This document shows positions 28,120 to 37,706 of a stretch of 62,585 bases of DNA, one piece after another. The stretch comes from Gammaproteobacteria bacterium (GTDB lineage: Bacteria; Pseudomonadota; Gammaproteobacteria; JAJFKO01). The notes beneath the pieces were generated by a model that was not told the origin of the DNA, ran no database searches, and was given only the letters and a program-made list of their open reading frames with translations. The position numbers and the translations under genes are program-made. The DNA is taken from the NCBI GenBank assembly GCA_021773175.1, contig JAJFKO010000060.1:1-62585 (forward strand), in the 5' to 3' direction. Positions within the stretch are counted from its first letter, which is position 1. The number at the start of each line of letters is the position of its first letter.

Positions 28120-28499
28120 TAATATGCGTCTCATGCGTAAAAATAAAGCGTATTATACCAACCCTTGGTGAGAGGCACAATATTGACCACACAACAAACA
28201 GATCGCCCTCTTAAAGTTTTTTAAAATCAAGAAGATAGAGAAATAATCTGGCTGAACACAAATCGGTTAATTTTTTAACGCATGAGAATTGCCTTTGTTC
28301 GAGACAAAAAGCCGGTGAAAATAAATAAAATATTTATCAAACGCTAACACAGAATGAAAAATGAGAACGTTTAGATGAGCAAATTTTTATCGACACAATA
28401 TATCTTATATGTTATTTATACATGCGGAATATTTAAGCACTATCAAGGCCTGTCCGTGCTTAGTGATCAATTATCATCATGAAAATAAGGAGTCTAACG
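28120..28499. promoter_or_regulatory. Divergent intergenic region with inverted repeat
   Basis: A gene-free AT-rich stretch between the ATP-grasp array (minus) and the orphan at 28500 (plus). It must hold both promoters, but no strong consensus pair was assigned. TAAGCAC (28435-28441) and GTGCTTA (28457-28463) form a perfect 7-bp inverted repeat 22-28 bases upstream of the AAGGAG of the plus-strand gene. That is a candidate operator or leader hairpin. Confidence 0.5.
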
Positions 28500-29069
28500 T
28501 TGTTTGGCACTTCAACAAAACAATCTACGCTGCGTACACTAGCAAAATCAGGGTTATTAAGCACTGAAATCCAACAGGCATTACCTGAGTACGAAGACCT
28601 TTATGAAAATATATCTGCAATCATAGATCACCTAGATACTATGACGCTATTAAATGAAACTAATTTACTGGCAGTTCTGAAATGTGAAGATCTAAAAAGT
28701 TTAAACGACAAACTCCTTAATCTAAAACAAAGCCAAAGTACTAAGATATCACAAGGGCAGTTTGATGCGTTACTTGGTGCGATAAAACAAGAGAGGTCTC
28801 AACAAATAACTACAGCATCTCTCACGGACAATGAACCAGCATTGCCAGTTAGAACGCCTGTTACAAGAAAAGGAAGAAATCGAACACACAATATTCGAGG
28901 TTTAGCCGCATCCCTAGAAAAAGGACCTTTGAGTGCAGATAGCTCAACATCATCAACTTTAAAACCAGCTAAAGTTAAAAAACCTTCTGCTGCGCACATG
29001 AGAGCAGCGTCAAGATGCCCTTCGAATCATCCTGATAAAAAGCCTCGCCGCGGCATACGTAGACTTTAA
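28500..29069 (+). CDS. 189-residue orphan with basic, Ser/Pro-rich tail
   Basis: The start is set at TTG 28500 because AAGGAG lies exactly 7 bases before it. An in-frame ATG at 28479 has no site and the AAGGAG would fall inside it. The first ~100 residues are helical and leucine-rich (LLSTEIQQALPEYEDLYENI...). The C-terminal half is disordered and very basic (KGRNRTHNIRG, KPAKVKKPS) and ends RRGIRRL. No family recognised. The position beside effector-like genes and the disordered basic tail would suit a secreted or nucleic-acid-binding protein, but that is a guess. Confidence 0.65.
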   Translation: MFGTSTKQSTLRTLAKSGLLSTEIQQALPEYEDLYENISAIIDHLDTMTLLNETNLLAVLKCEDLKSLNDKLLNLKQSQSTKISQGQFDALLGAIKQERSQQITTASLTDNEPALPVRTPVTRKGRNRTHNIRGLAASLEKGPLSADSSTSSTLKPAKVKKPSAAHMRAASRCPSNHPDKKPRRGIRRL

Positions 29070-29097
29070 ATCAATGCTGTTTTCAGGCCTTGCTTCA

Positions 29098-29802
29098 TTA
29101 GTTAAGTTTTTCTAACCAAGTATGCCAAAACTGTTTTGCATGCGGCTGTAAGATTTGGCCATGAATCTTAGCATCTTCACGAATCTTTTGAATATCTATA
29201 TTGTTTGCTTTGAGCTCTCCATAATGCCCTATTAACCACTCTTCGATTTTTTCGGGAGGAACTTCAAGATGAAATTGTAATGCCAATATGTTATTGGCAA
29301 CTTTAAACGCTTGATTAGGACAAACATCAGTACTTGCTAGTAACTCAGCTTGCTCAGGTAAATCAAAAGTTTCACCATGCCAATGTAGAACTCGCGCTTC
29401 GGCATTAATGATATTAGTAAAGATATTCTCTTGCTGTTGGGATAGAGTGGCCCAACCAATTTCTTTTTTGTTACTCGAATAAACTTTCTCACCTAATGCA
29501 AAAGCAATGATTTGTGCACCTAAACAAATTCCTAATGTCGGGCTATCATTGCTAATTCTTGCTTTAATACATTCGACTTCTGCGGCAAGATAAGGATAGT
29601 CATCAATATCATTGAGCCCTATTGGTCCGCCTAAAACAATGACCAAATCAGCATCCGCGATCATCGTTTTGTCAATGGCATCTACCCCAACATGCAGATA
29701 TTGCAACTGATAACCCTGTGCGAGTAAAACAGGTTCGAGATTACCACAGTCTTCAAAACGCAAATGTACTAGGGCAAGAGCTTGTTTCATCGTATTTTCC
29801 AT
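29098..29802 (-). CDS. Class I glutamine amidotransferase (GMP-synthase-like)
   Basis: 234 residues of the triad glutaminase family: nucleophile in GICLGAQ (C93), and H178 and E180 in LQFHLEV. It is a stand-alone domain like the GuaA-related family, in which members hydrolyse gamma-glutamyl amides or act with unknown synthetases. The ATG lies 8 bases after the prmB stop, so it is cotranscribed with prmB. It is not part of the usual prmB-aroC pair. The three ATP-grasp-like genes nearby could in principle use ammonia, but no direct link is visible. Confidence 0.88.
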   Translation of the reverse strand: MENTMKQALALVHLRFEDCGNLEPVLLAQGYQLQYLHVGVDAIDKTMIADADLVIVLGGPIGLNDIDDYPYLAAEVECIKARISNDSPTLGICLGAQIIAFALGEKVYSSNKKEIGWATLSQQQENIFTNIINAEARVLHWHGETFDLPEQAELLASTDVCPNQAFKVANNILALQFHLEVPPEKIEEWLIGHYGELKANNIDIQKIREDAKIHGQILQPHAKQFWHTWLEKLN

Positions 29803-29810
29803 TTATCACA

Positions 29811-30716
29811 TTATTTTAAGTCTTCATAACGCAATAAAAATACGCCATGACCACCATATTCGAACTCTAACCAAACAAACGGCACATCATCAAATTGTTC
29901 TATCATCGCTTCAGCACTATTACCCACTTCAATTAATAAAATCCCTTGTTCAGTTAAATACTGTTTCGCTTGGCTGACAATACGCTTCACTATATCAAGA
30001 CCATCTTTGCCAGCCTCTAATCCCATGCTTGGTTCATGTTGATATTCAGCAGGGATTGTAGCGAAATCATTAGCATCAACGTACGGAGGATTGCTAATAA
30101 TAATGTCATAACGCTTTCCTGGTAACGCATCAAATAAATCAGAATGATATAAACTAACATGTTGCCGCATATTATGTTGCTGACAATTCATTGCAGCAAC
30201 TTCCAAAGCATCTTTTGATAAATCAACCGCATCAATTTTTGCATTCGGTAGTGCATAAGCTGTCGCAATTGCTATACAACCACAACCAGTACATAGGTCT
30301 AAAACATTTTTGACACCTTCACTATCGCTCCATGGTTCAAACTGTTGTTGAATAATTTCTGCAAATGGTGAGCGCGGTATTAATACTCGCTTATCAACAT
30401 AAAAAGGCAAATCAGCAAACCAGGCTTTATTGGTTAAATACGCAGCGGGAATTCTTTCTTTGATACGACGTAGAAATAGATCAACTATAACTCTACGCTC
30501 GTTATAAATAAGCTGAGCATCTAGAACTTCTGCTAACTTGGCATGCTCCATCTGCAAAGCATGTAATACTAACCAACAAGCCTCATCCCATGCATTATCA
30601 GTACCATGCCCAAAGTAGAGATTTGCACGTTGCATTTCACTGGCTCCCCAGCGAATAAAATCTTTTATCGTTGTTAGTTCATGCAGTGCTTGGTTTACAG
30701 TATTTGAATTTAGCAT
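29811..30716 (-). CDS. prmB: Ribosomal protein uL3 N5-glutamine methyltransferase
   Basis: 301 residues. An N-terminal helical substrate domain precedes a class I methyltransferase: SAM loop LDLCTGCGCIAI (139-150) and the amide-binding NPPY (209-212). PrmB rather than PrmC is favoured by the RIKERIPAAYLTNKAWF and PRSPFAEII segments and by divergence from smrB, which is the E. coli arrangement. It methylates a glutamine of ribosomal protein L3. aroC, its usual downstream partner, is displaced by about 11 kb. Confidence 0.93.
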   Translation of the reverse strand: MLNSNTVNQALHELTTIKDFIRWGASEMQRANLYFGHGTDNAWDEACWLVLHALQMEHAKLAEVLDAQLIYNERRVIVDLFLRRIKERIPAAYLTNKAWFADLPFYVDKRVLIPRSPFAEIIQQQFEPWSDSEGVKNVLDLCTGCGCIAIATAYALPNAKIDAVDLSKDALEVAAMNCQQHNMRQHVSLYHSDLFDALPGKRYDIIISNPPYVDANDFATIPAEYQHEPSMGLEAGKDGLDIVKRIVSQAKQYLTEQGILLIEVGNSAEAMIEQFDDVPFVWLEFEYGGHGVFLLRYEDLK

Positions 30717-30798
30717 TCTCTATCCTAATTTATTTATATAAAATAACGTTACTATCCATTAGAATGCATAGTACCGAAACCCTCACGCTAGCTCAACC

Positions 30799-31356
30799 AT
30801 GAACGACCGTAAAGATATCGATGATAATGATAAACAAGTATTTCATGATGCCATGCATGGCATCACGCCGCTTAAACGGTCTAATAAGATTAGTCGCCCT
30901 CGGCCTAGCGGTAAGCTGCCAAAACCAATTCAAGTTAACGATGAAGAAGCTGAGTTAACCAGGCTTGACGTTGCCACACCAGAAATAGTCAACGCGGAAG
31001 ATTCGCTTAGTTTTGCTAGAATCGGTATTCAACACAAAGTCCTAAAACGTCTCAAACAAGGCAAAGTCAGCATTCAAGCTGAACTTGATTTGCATGGTAT
31101 GACCAGTTTAGAAGCAGAATCAGCGCTACAACAATTTCTACAATATTGTCTGGAGCATAACTATCGGATTGTTCGTATCATTCATGGAAAAGGTTATGGA
31201 GCTAAATCTGCCACTCCAAAACTTAAGAATAAAGTTAACTTATGGCTTCAAGAATTAGCGTGTGTTCTAGCGTTTTGTTCAGCTCCTCGCCATGATGGCG
31301 GCACAGGGAGTGTTTATGTTATTTTAAAAAAAGAAAGCTCAGAGGCTTGCCCCTGA
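30799..31356 (+). CDS. smrB: Smr-domain ribosome-rescue endonuclease SmrB
   Basis: 185 residues. A basic N-terminal extension precedes a C-terminal Smr domain with DLHG (97-100), HGKG (129-132) and GGTGS (167-171). SmrB recognises collided ribosomes and cleaves the mRNA between them. Divergence from prmB with an 82-base spacer is the classical arrangement and supports orthology. Confidence 0.92.
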   Translation: MNDRKDIDDNDKQVFHDAMHGITPLKRSNKISRPRPSGKLPKPIQVNDEEAELTRLDVATPEIVNAEDSLSFARIGIQHKVLKRLKQGKVSIQAELDLHGMTSLEAESALQQFLQYCLEHNYRIVRIIHGKGYGAKSATPKLKNKVNLWLQELACVLAFCSAPRHDGGTGSVYVILKKESSEACP

Positions 31357-31505
31357 GTCAAAATGCGAGGGAGTATCCTAAGGGATAAATCGAAAAGGAA
31401 AACAATCTCGGTCCCCAACGGCCAAGTTGTTGAAAAAGTATTTGAACAAATCTCCCGAAAACAGTAACATCTCGACAGTTTCCACTAATCATGAAGAGTT
31501 TTCAG

Positions 31506-32165
31506 ATGAAAAAGAATGTTATTATTATTGGTATTTCTGGAGCATCTGCTTCAGGTAAAAGCTTACTTACCAACACCATTATCGAAGAAATGGGCTCTGA
31601 CCAAGTAACGTTTATTTCTGAAGATTCCTATTATAAACATAATCCCGAACTTAGTATTGAAGAGCGCGCAAAAATCAACTTTGACCATCCAGAGGCTTTT
31701 GATCATGATTTATTATGTGAGCATCTTGAAATATTACAAAAAGGTGGGAGTATTGATTGCCCAATTTATAATTTTTCAGCACACAAGCGTGAAGATAAAA
31801 CCAAGCGTATCGGTAAGCATACTATTATCGTTTTAGAAGGTATTTTATTATTTACTGAAAAACATTTGCGTGACTTAATGGACATTCGTATTTTTATGGA
31901 TACGCCTCTCGACATCTGTTTTATTCGTCGTTTGAAACGCGATATTTTGGAACGTAAACGAACATTAGAATGTGTTATTGATCAATATGAAACAACTGTA
32001 CGCCCTATGTATTTACAATTCATTGAACCATCAAAGCGTTATGCTGATTTAATTGTTCCGCACGGTGGAGCGAACCGCATTGCGATCGATCTTATTAAAG
32101 CTAAAATGAAAGAGTTAATTGGAACTTATCAAAACGCTAAAAATGTTAATGCACATATCGATTAA
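31506..32165 (+). CDS. udk: Uridine kinase
   Basis: 219 residues from the ATG at 31506, chosen because GAAGAG lies 7-8 bases upstream; another ATG five codons earlier lacks a site. The P-loop is GISGASASGKS. SEDSYYK, FDHPEAFD and the IIVLEGILLF Walker B region follow, then the lid segment FIRRLKRDILERKRT. Udk phosphorylates uridine and cytidine in pyrimidine salvage. It stands alone, convergent with gdhB. Confidence 0.92.
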   Translation: MKKNVIIIGISGASASGKSLLTNTIIEEMGSDQVTFISEDSYYKHNPELSIEERAKINFDHPEAFDHDLLCEHLEILQKGGSIDCPIYNFSAHKREDKTKRIGKHTIIVLEGILLFTEKHLRDLMDIRIFMDTPLDICFIRRLKRDILERKRTLECVIDQYETTVRPMYLQFIEPSKRYADLIVPHGGANRIAIDLIKAKMKELIGTYQNAKNVNAHID

Positions 32166-32246
32166 GAAAAGTTAGAGCCCCCCCGAGTGAATTTTCAATC
32201 AGGAACGCTTTCTCGCGAGAGCTATACTTTCTAGCCTTTTGATCTT

Positions 32247-35200
32247 TTAATCGCTAGTTTTACTAACCTTCTTCGTCGATTTTTTAGCTGGCTTTTTAGT
32301 ATTCTTTGCTACTTTTTTCTGTTTTTCTACTGACACAACCTGCGCCTGCTCAGGCTGATTCTCAATATTAACGTAACCAATGTTCAGACTCGTTTGAGTG
32401 AGATCCATTAACTCACGTACGGCAACTAAATACATAGTAAACGTCACGGAACTACTACCGCGTAAATCACTCACTAAACTTAACCAGCGCTCGACTAAAT
32501 CTTGATGTTCTGCCAACCATTCAGAAATACGTCCATCGATTGTGTCCGCTTGTGTTTCAAATAATAATAAGCTTACACTTAGATTACGTTGTTGACGATC
32601 TAGATCATCTCGTAATGCTGAACGCGCTAAGCCATCCCAATGCGATTCAATGGCATGAACACGAATTTGATGTCGAATCCAGCTTAACCCTAATTTATCG
32701 CCTAAAACAAAATACGCTTCGGCTAATTCTTTAATAGCAAAATTATGTTGTCGAGCAGCTTCGATAACATCCAGGGCCGGTAGCATTGGAATCATTAAGG
32801 CAGCTTCTGAGGCAATACTTTCTGTTCCACCCTGTTCAATAAAATCAGATTTAACTTGCTCATAACTTTCTAGTTCGCTACCAACAATCAGTTCGAGGAT
32901 ATCCGTTTTTAATTCACTAACACCTTGGCTAAAGTAGCTACTGCATTTAGCCACATCTAATTCATGGCGACGATTACGCAAGAACCAGCGAGTACCACGC
33001 AATACCAAACGATACATCTCTAACAGCATTTTAACTTGTACTGATGCTGCAATTTTATTATCTAACCTTTCAACTAAGTGCGCGAGAGCATCACGGTCAA
33101 AGACTTTGCGTGCAATCAAATACGCCCGAACAATGGAATCAACAGGTGCCCCTGTTTCGCTTTGCATACGATGTACAAAAGTACTGCCCATATCATTAAC
33201 AATAATATTAGCGAGTCTTGTCGCAATAATCTCTCGACGTAAGCTATGTTGTTCAATTTCACTATCAAAACGAGCCTGTAATTGCCGCGGTACCGTTTCT
33301 TCTATTACTGAGTTTAATTCTGGTAATTCAGTAATATCCGTTTCTAATATATCTTGCTTGAGGATATTTTTACTATATGCCAACAGAACACTGATTTCAG
33401 GTCTTGTGAAACCTTGATTATTGGCTTTACGCTCAGCAAGCACTTTCTGATCTGGTAAAAACTCAAGTTCAGGATCCAATTTATCTTTTTGTTCTAAATC
33501 ATGAATATAGCGACTATATAAATCAATCGTCGAAGGCGGATTATGCATGGATATTTCAATTGATTGCGTCTGATGATAATTATTCATTAAAACTAAATTC
33601 GCAATCTCATCCGTCATTTCAGCTAATAGATTATTGCGCTGTTTGCCTGTCATATCACCATTAGCAACAACAATATTCAAAAGAATTTTAATATTCACTT
33701 CATGATCAGAGCAATCAACGCCAGCGGAGTTATCAATAAAGTCTGTATAAACTAAACCACCACTGAGTTCATATTCAACACGAGCAAGTTGTGTGAAACC
33801 AAGGTTGCCTCCCTCTCCAATAACTTTACAACGTAGCGCATTACCATTAACACGAATAGCATCATTGGTACGATCACCAACATCATTATTGTTTTCAACT
33901 TCCGCTTTAACAAAAGTGCCAATGCCGCCACTCCACAACAAATCAACTTCAGCCTTTAATAAAGCTTTAATGAGGTCATTAGGCAAAACAAAGTCTTTAT
34001 CTAATCCTGTTAATACTTTAATTTCAGGTGTTAAACGAATAAATTTAGCCGAGCGTCGGAAAACACCACCACCCTCAGAAATTAATTCAGAATTATAATC
34101 TTCCCACGATGAACGCGGCAGTTTGAATAATCGTTCACGCTCTGCATAGCTTTTTGTTGCATCAGGATTAGGATCAACAAATATATGCATATGATTGAAA
34201 GCAGCAACTAATCGAATGTGGCGCGATAACAACATACCATTGCCAAAAACATCACCACCCATATCACCAATACCAACCACAGTAAAATCTGTATTTTGAA
34301 TATCTGTTTCAAGATGACGGAAATGACGTTTTACTGATTCCCACGCTCCTCTAGCGGTAATCCCAATTTTTTTATGGTCATAACCTGTAGAGCCACCCGA
34401 AGCAAAAGCATCATCTAACCAGAAACCATAGTCCTGGGAAATACTATTTGCAATATCAGAAAACGTTGCCGTACCTTTATCAGCAGCAACAACAAGGTAA
34501 GGGTCATCATCGTCATAACGTACAACATCTTTAGGCATAACAATCTCACCGGCTTCAAGATTATCAGTAATATCTAACAAGCCGCGAATAAAGTTCTTAT
34601 AACACTCAATCCCTTCTTCTAATACTTCTTCTCTACTACCATCAGCCGGTAGTAACTTAGGAACAAAACCACCCTTTGCCCCTTGAGGCACAATGACAGC
34701 ATTTTTAACTTGTTGAGCTTTCATCAAACCTAGAATCTCTGTACGAAAATCTTCTCGTCTATCAGACCAACGAATACCACCACGCGCAACTTTGGCTGCA
34801 CGCAAATGTATGCCTTCAAAGCGAGGTGAATAAACAAATATTTCATACATCGGTAATGGTAATGGCATATCCGGAATTTCTTTCGACATAATTTTAAAAG
34901 AAATATAAGATTTAAAATTATTGTCTTCATCTTTTTGGTAGTAATTAGTTCGCACCGTGCCACGAATAGCTCGATAATACTGTCGTAAAATTCTATCCTC
35001 ATCCATATTGGCTACTAAATCGAGCGCCTCTTCAATATTACGCTCTAATTGTGTAATAACGCGTTCCTGAGTATCTTGTCGTGATGGATTAAAATAAATA
35101 TCAAATAACTCAACTAATTGTTTACTAATTTCAGAATAATTTCGTAATGTAGCTTCTATATATTGCTGACTGAAGGTAAAACCCATCTGCCGAAAGTATT

Positions 35201-37325
35201 TAGCATAAGCTCGCAATAAGACTGTTTGGCGCCAACTTAGTTTTGCGATTAACACTAAATAATTAAAACCATCATTTTCAGCTTCTGCGAACCAGATATG
35301 ATGAAAAGCATCTTGAAAAATATCTTTAATTTCGGCCACATCAAAACAAATATGTTTTGCATGCACCATTTCAAAATCATTAATCCAAAAAACTTGGCCA
35401 TCTTTACGTTGAATACGGTGAGGCTGCTCGCCAATAACGCGCAAACCCAAGTTTTCTAAAACAGGTAATGCATCCGACAAAGGAATTGTATTGTTTTGAC
35501 GAAGAAGTTTGAAGCGTAGCTTCTCTTCAGAGTCAGCAATTGATTGGTATAAACTCATACCAATGGCTTCAGTGGAAATAAGCCCTTCTAAATGTTGAAT
35601 ATCGTAGACCGCGTTTCTTGCAGAAAAGCATTCACGATAACTGGCTGGAAAAGCATTTTGATATTTTATTGCTTGAGAATTACCTTTGTCATCACCAAAA
35701 GTATCCACTAAATCATCACGTAATTCATGCCGCCATGAACGTCCGACCTCAATTAATTTTTTCTCGATTAGAGGAATATCATAATCAAACTCTTGGTGCG
35801 TTCTTACATGTAATAAGAAATGTATTCTTGCCAGCACAGATTCTGAGAATTGTGCATTACACACCACTTCGTTAGTATGAAAAGCTTCTTCCAATACATC
35901 TTGCATTTGTCTACGCAAGTCAGTGTTATATAATTCACGAGGCACATAAACTAAACATGAAATAAAGCGCCGATAAATATCTTGCCGAACAAACAAACGA
36001 ATTTTTTGCCGTTCCTGCATATGAAGAATCTCCATACACATGTCATATAGTTCATCAACACTTGCTTGAAACAAATCATCTCGCGGAAAGGTTTCTAGAA
36101 TATGTAATAAAGCTTTACCGGCATGTCCACGTAGAGATAAATGTGATCGATGCAAAACTTGTTTTACTTTATTACGTAAGAAGGGAATATCCTTAGGCCG
36201 ACTACTATAAGCCGTAGAAGTAAACAATCCAATAAAGCGCGTTTCACCAATGGTCTCTCCATTTTTATCTTTACGCTTAACACTAATGTAATCAGTGTAA
36301 GCAGGACGATGTACTGTAGATAATGTATTTGATTTTGCGACAATTAATATTTGCGGTGATAATGCTAGCTCTCTAACTACTGGCGGCATCTCAGAAAAAT
36401 TTCGCACGGCTTGACTGTCTTTATCATTGCGTAAAACACCTAAGCCAGAGTTGGGTATTATACGCAACGCCAGGTCTTCACCCTCTCCTGTTAATTCATA
36501 ATCACGACAACCAAGAAAAGTAAAATGATCATTCGCCATCCAGCGTAAAAATTCTTTAGCTTCATCAATTTCCATGCCTCTAGTGTTTTCACAATGAATA
36601 TCTTCAAGTTCGACAAGAATATTATTCATTCTATCAATAACTTTGTGCCAGTCATCCACCGCAGCTTTAACATCATGTAAAATACGCTGTAGATCTTCTT
36701 GTAATTCTTTTAACGCTTGAGGCTCATTTTGCCGATCAATTTCAATATAAATGGGAGCTTCAGGTAATATCTCTTCTAGATGTTTATATTGTTCTACTTG
36801 CTCTTGAATTTGTAAATTATGCAACGTGCTGTCTTTGTAATCTTTACTATGCAACCGCTGTTCATTAACAATACTCGCAATATCAGAGGGAATGACTTCT
36901 TGAATTTCATCGTTCTTGTCACGCGGTAATAACATACCACCAAGATGGATAACTAAGTGAGAAGTAATGCTTTGGCGATTCAGCTCCATAGCAAGCGAAT
37001 CAACAAGAAATGGCATGTCATCTTGAATTAATTCAACAATCGTATGTGTTGATGACCAGCCATGCTCTTCATAATCAGGATTAAATATTCTTAGCTTAAC
37101 TTCACCAGACTTACGTTTAAATAGAAAGTTCCAGTGTGATAATGCTGCACCATATAAATCTAATAGACTTCTCGAATACAAATCATCTAAGGCAACGTGA
37201 GAGTAATATTGTCGAATAAATTCGGCAATTAGCTTGGCCTTTTTCCCAGTTAACTTCTCTTCAACTAACTGAATTAATTTCGCAATGATTTCCTGACGAC
37301 ATTGCGCATCAGAAACACGTTTCAT
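32247..37325 (-). CDS. gdhB: Large NAD-dependent glutamate dehydrogenase (180-kDa class)
   Basis: 1692 residues, slightly longer than the ~1600 usual for this class; ATG with AAGGGG upstream. The N-terminal ~700 residues hold ACT-like regulatory segments (VDSLAMELNRQSITSHLV). The catalytic GDH core spans roughly 720-1240, with GAKGGFVPK (K884) and GIGDMGGDVFGNGML. The C-terminal ~450 residues are helical, ending in a Lys-rich tail with KKPAKKSTKK. It oxidises glutamate to 2-oxoglutarate and ammonia, feeding amino acids into the TCA cycle as expected for a bacterium living on amino acids. Single-gene unit. Confidence 0.96.
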   Translation of the reverse strand: MKRVSDAQCRQEIIAKLIQLVEEKLTGKKAKLIAEFIRQYYSHVALDDLYSRSLLDLYGAALSHWNFLFKRKSGEVKLRIFNPDYEEHGWSSTHTIVELIQDDMPFLVDSLAMELNRQSITSHLVIHLGGMLLPRDKNDEIQEVIPSDIASIVNEQRLHSKDYKDSTLHNLQIQEQVEQYKHLEEILPEAPIYIEIDRQNEPQALKELQEDLQRILHDVKAAVDDWHKVIDRMNNILVELEDIHCENTRGMEIDEAKEFLRWMANDHFTFLGCRDYELTGEGEDLALRIIPNSGLGVLRNDKDSQAVRNFSEMPPVVRELALSPQILIVAKSNTLSTVHRPAYTDYISVKRKDKNGETIGETRFIGLFTSTAYSSRPKDIPFLRNKVKQVLHRSHLSLRGHAGKALLHILETFPRDDLFQASVDELYDMCMEILHMQERQKIRLFVRQDIYRRFISCLVYVPRELYNTDLRRQMQDVLEEAFHTNEVVCNAQFSESVLARIHFLLHVRTHQEFDYDIPLIEKKLIEVGRSWRHELRDDLVDTFGDDKGNSQAIKYQNAFPASYRECFSARNAVYDIQHLEGLISTEAIGMSLYQSIADSEEKLRFKLLRQNNTIPLSDALPVLENLGLRVIGEQPHRIQRKDGQVFWINDFEMVHAKHICFDVAEIKDIFQDAFHHIWFAEAENDGFNYLVLIAKLSWRQTVLLRAYAKYFRQMGFTFSQQYIEATLRNYSEISKQLVELFDIYFNPSRQDTQERVITQLERNIEEALDLVANMDEDRILRQYYRAIRGTVRTNYYQKDEDNNFKSYISFKIMSKEIPDMPLPLPMYEIFVYSPRFEGIHLRAAKVARGGIRWSDRREDFRTEILGLMKAQQVKNAVIVPQGAKGGFVPKLLPADGSREEVLEEGIECYKNFIRGLLDITDNLEAGEIVMPKDVVRYDDDDPYLVVAADKGTATFSDIANSISQDYGFWLDDAFASGGSTGYDHKKIGITARGAWESVKRHFRHLETDIQNTDFTVVGIGDMGGDVFGNGMLLSRHIRLVAAFNHMHIFVDPNPDATKSYAERERLFKLPRSSWEDYNSELISEGGGVFRRSAKFIRLTPEIKVLTGLDKDFVLPNDLIKALLKAEVDLLWSGGIGTFVKAEVENNNDVGDRTNDAIRVNGNALRCKVIGEGGNLGFTQLARVEYELSGGLVYTDFIDNSAGVDCSDHEVNIKILLNIVVANGDMTGKQRNNLLAEMTDEIANLVLMNNYHQTQSIEISMHNPPSTIDLYSRYIHDLEQKDKLDPELEFLPDQKVLAERKANNQGFTRPEISVLLAYSKNILKQDILETDITELPELNSVIEETVPRQLQARFDSEIEQHSLRREIIATRLANIIVNDMGSTFVHRMQSETGAPVDSIVRAYLIARKVFDRDALAHLVERLDNKIAASVQVKMLLEMYRLVLRGTRWFLRNRRHELDVAKCSSYFSQGVSELKTDILELIVGSELESYEQVKSDFIEQGGTESIASEAALMIPMLPALDVIEAARQHNFAIKELAEAYFVLGDKLGLSWIRHQIRVHAIESHWDGLARSALRDDLDRQQRNLSVSLLLFETQADTIDGRISEWLAEHQDLVERWLSLVSDLRGSSSVTFTMYLVAVRELMDLTQTSLNIGYVNIENQPEQAQVVSVEKQKKVAKNTKKPAKKSTKKVSKTSD

Positions 37326-37706
37326 GGCAACCCCTTATTTTAATGGGAATAGGACTTATGCAAAACCTTATTACTCATGCCCATACTCAGGAGCACAGGT
37401 AAAAGTTTTGCATAAGTCCTAAAGAGATGAAATTTTTCAGAATTATAAACAATATCCCGCTAAGTGCTAGAAATTTCTTTAATTTTTCAAAATTTGTTAT
37501 TATCCCAACGTTCACCGTTGAGCTCATTAAAAGCTAACACGAGCTAAGTAACTCAAGCTTCTTAAACCTCTAGAATAAATGATTGTATGGCATTAATAAT
37601 TGATTTACAATCGACTAATAATATTCTAGCAGTCAGCGATATCTCTTTAAATTTTAGAATTAGAATATTTTATGTATTCGAAGCCTTACTTATAAACGAG
37701 TGAATC
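37326..37706. other. Gene-free interval upstream of gdhB and the DUF2975 gene
   Basis: It holds the 72-bp palindromic element at 37350-37421, only 24 bases before the gdhB start, and a small CAACG/CGTTG hairpin near 37510. The rest is AT-rich and presumably contains the two divergent promoters. No coding frame is supported. Confidence 0.65.
37350..37421. repeat. 72-bp element with perfect 17-bp terminal inverted repeats
   Basis: TAGGACTTATGCAAAAC (37350-37366) is matched exactly by its complement at 37405-37421. The 38-base centre has no coding capacity. The ends are like transposon termini, so it is a probable minimal MITE. It sits directly upstream of gdhB and could influence its transcription. 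The AGGACTTA end recurs in the 15668-15720 palindrome. Confidence 0.8.

Noticed and set aside
31358..31369. 12-base sequence TCAAAATGCGAG shared with 57451-57462
   Set aside because: Too short to be called a dispersed repeat without other copies; flanks do not match.
32210..32250. TCTCGCGAGA palindrome and CTAGC/GCTAG repeat between udk and gdhB as terminator
   Set aside because: The stems are short and one overlaps the gdhB stop codon; the U-run is weak.
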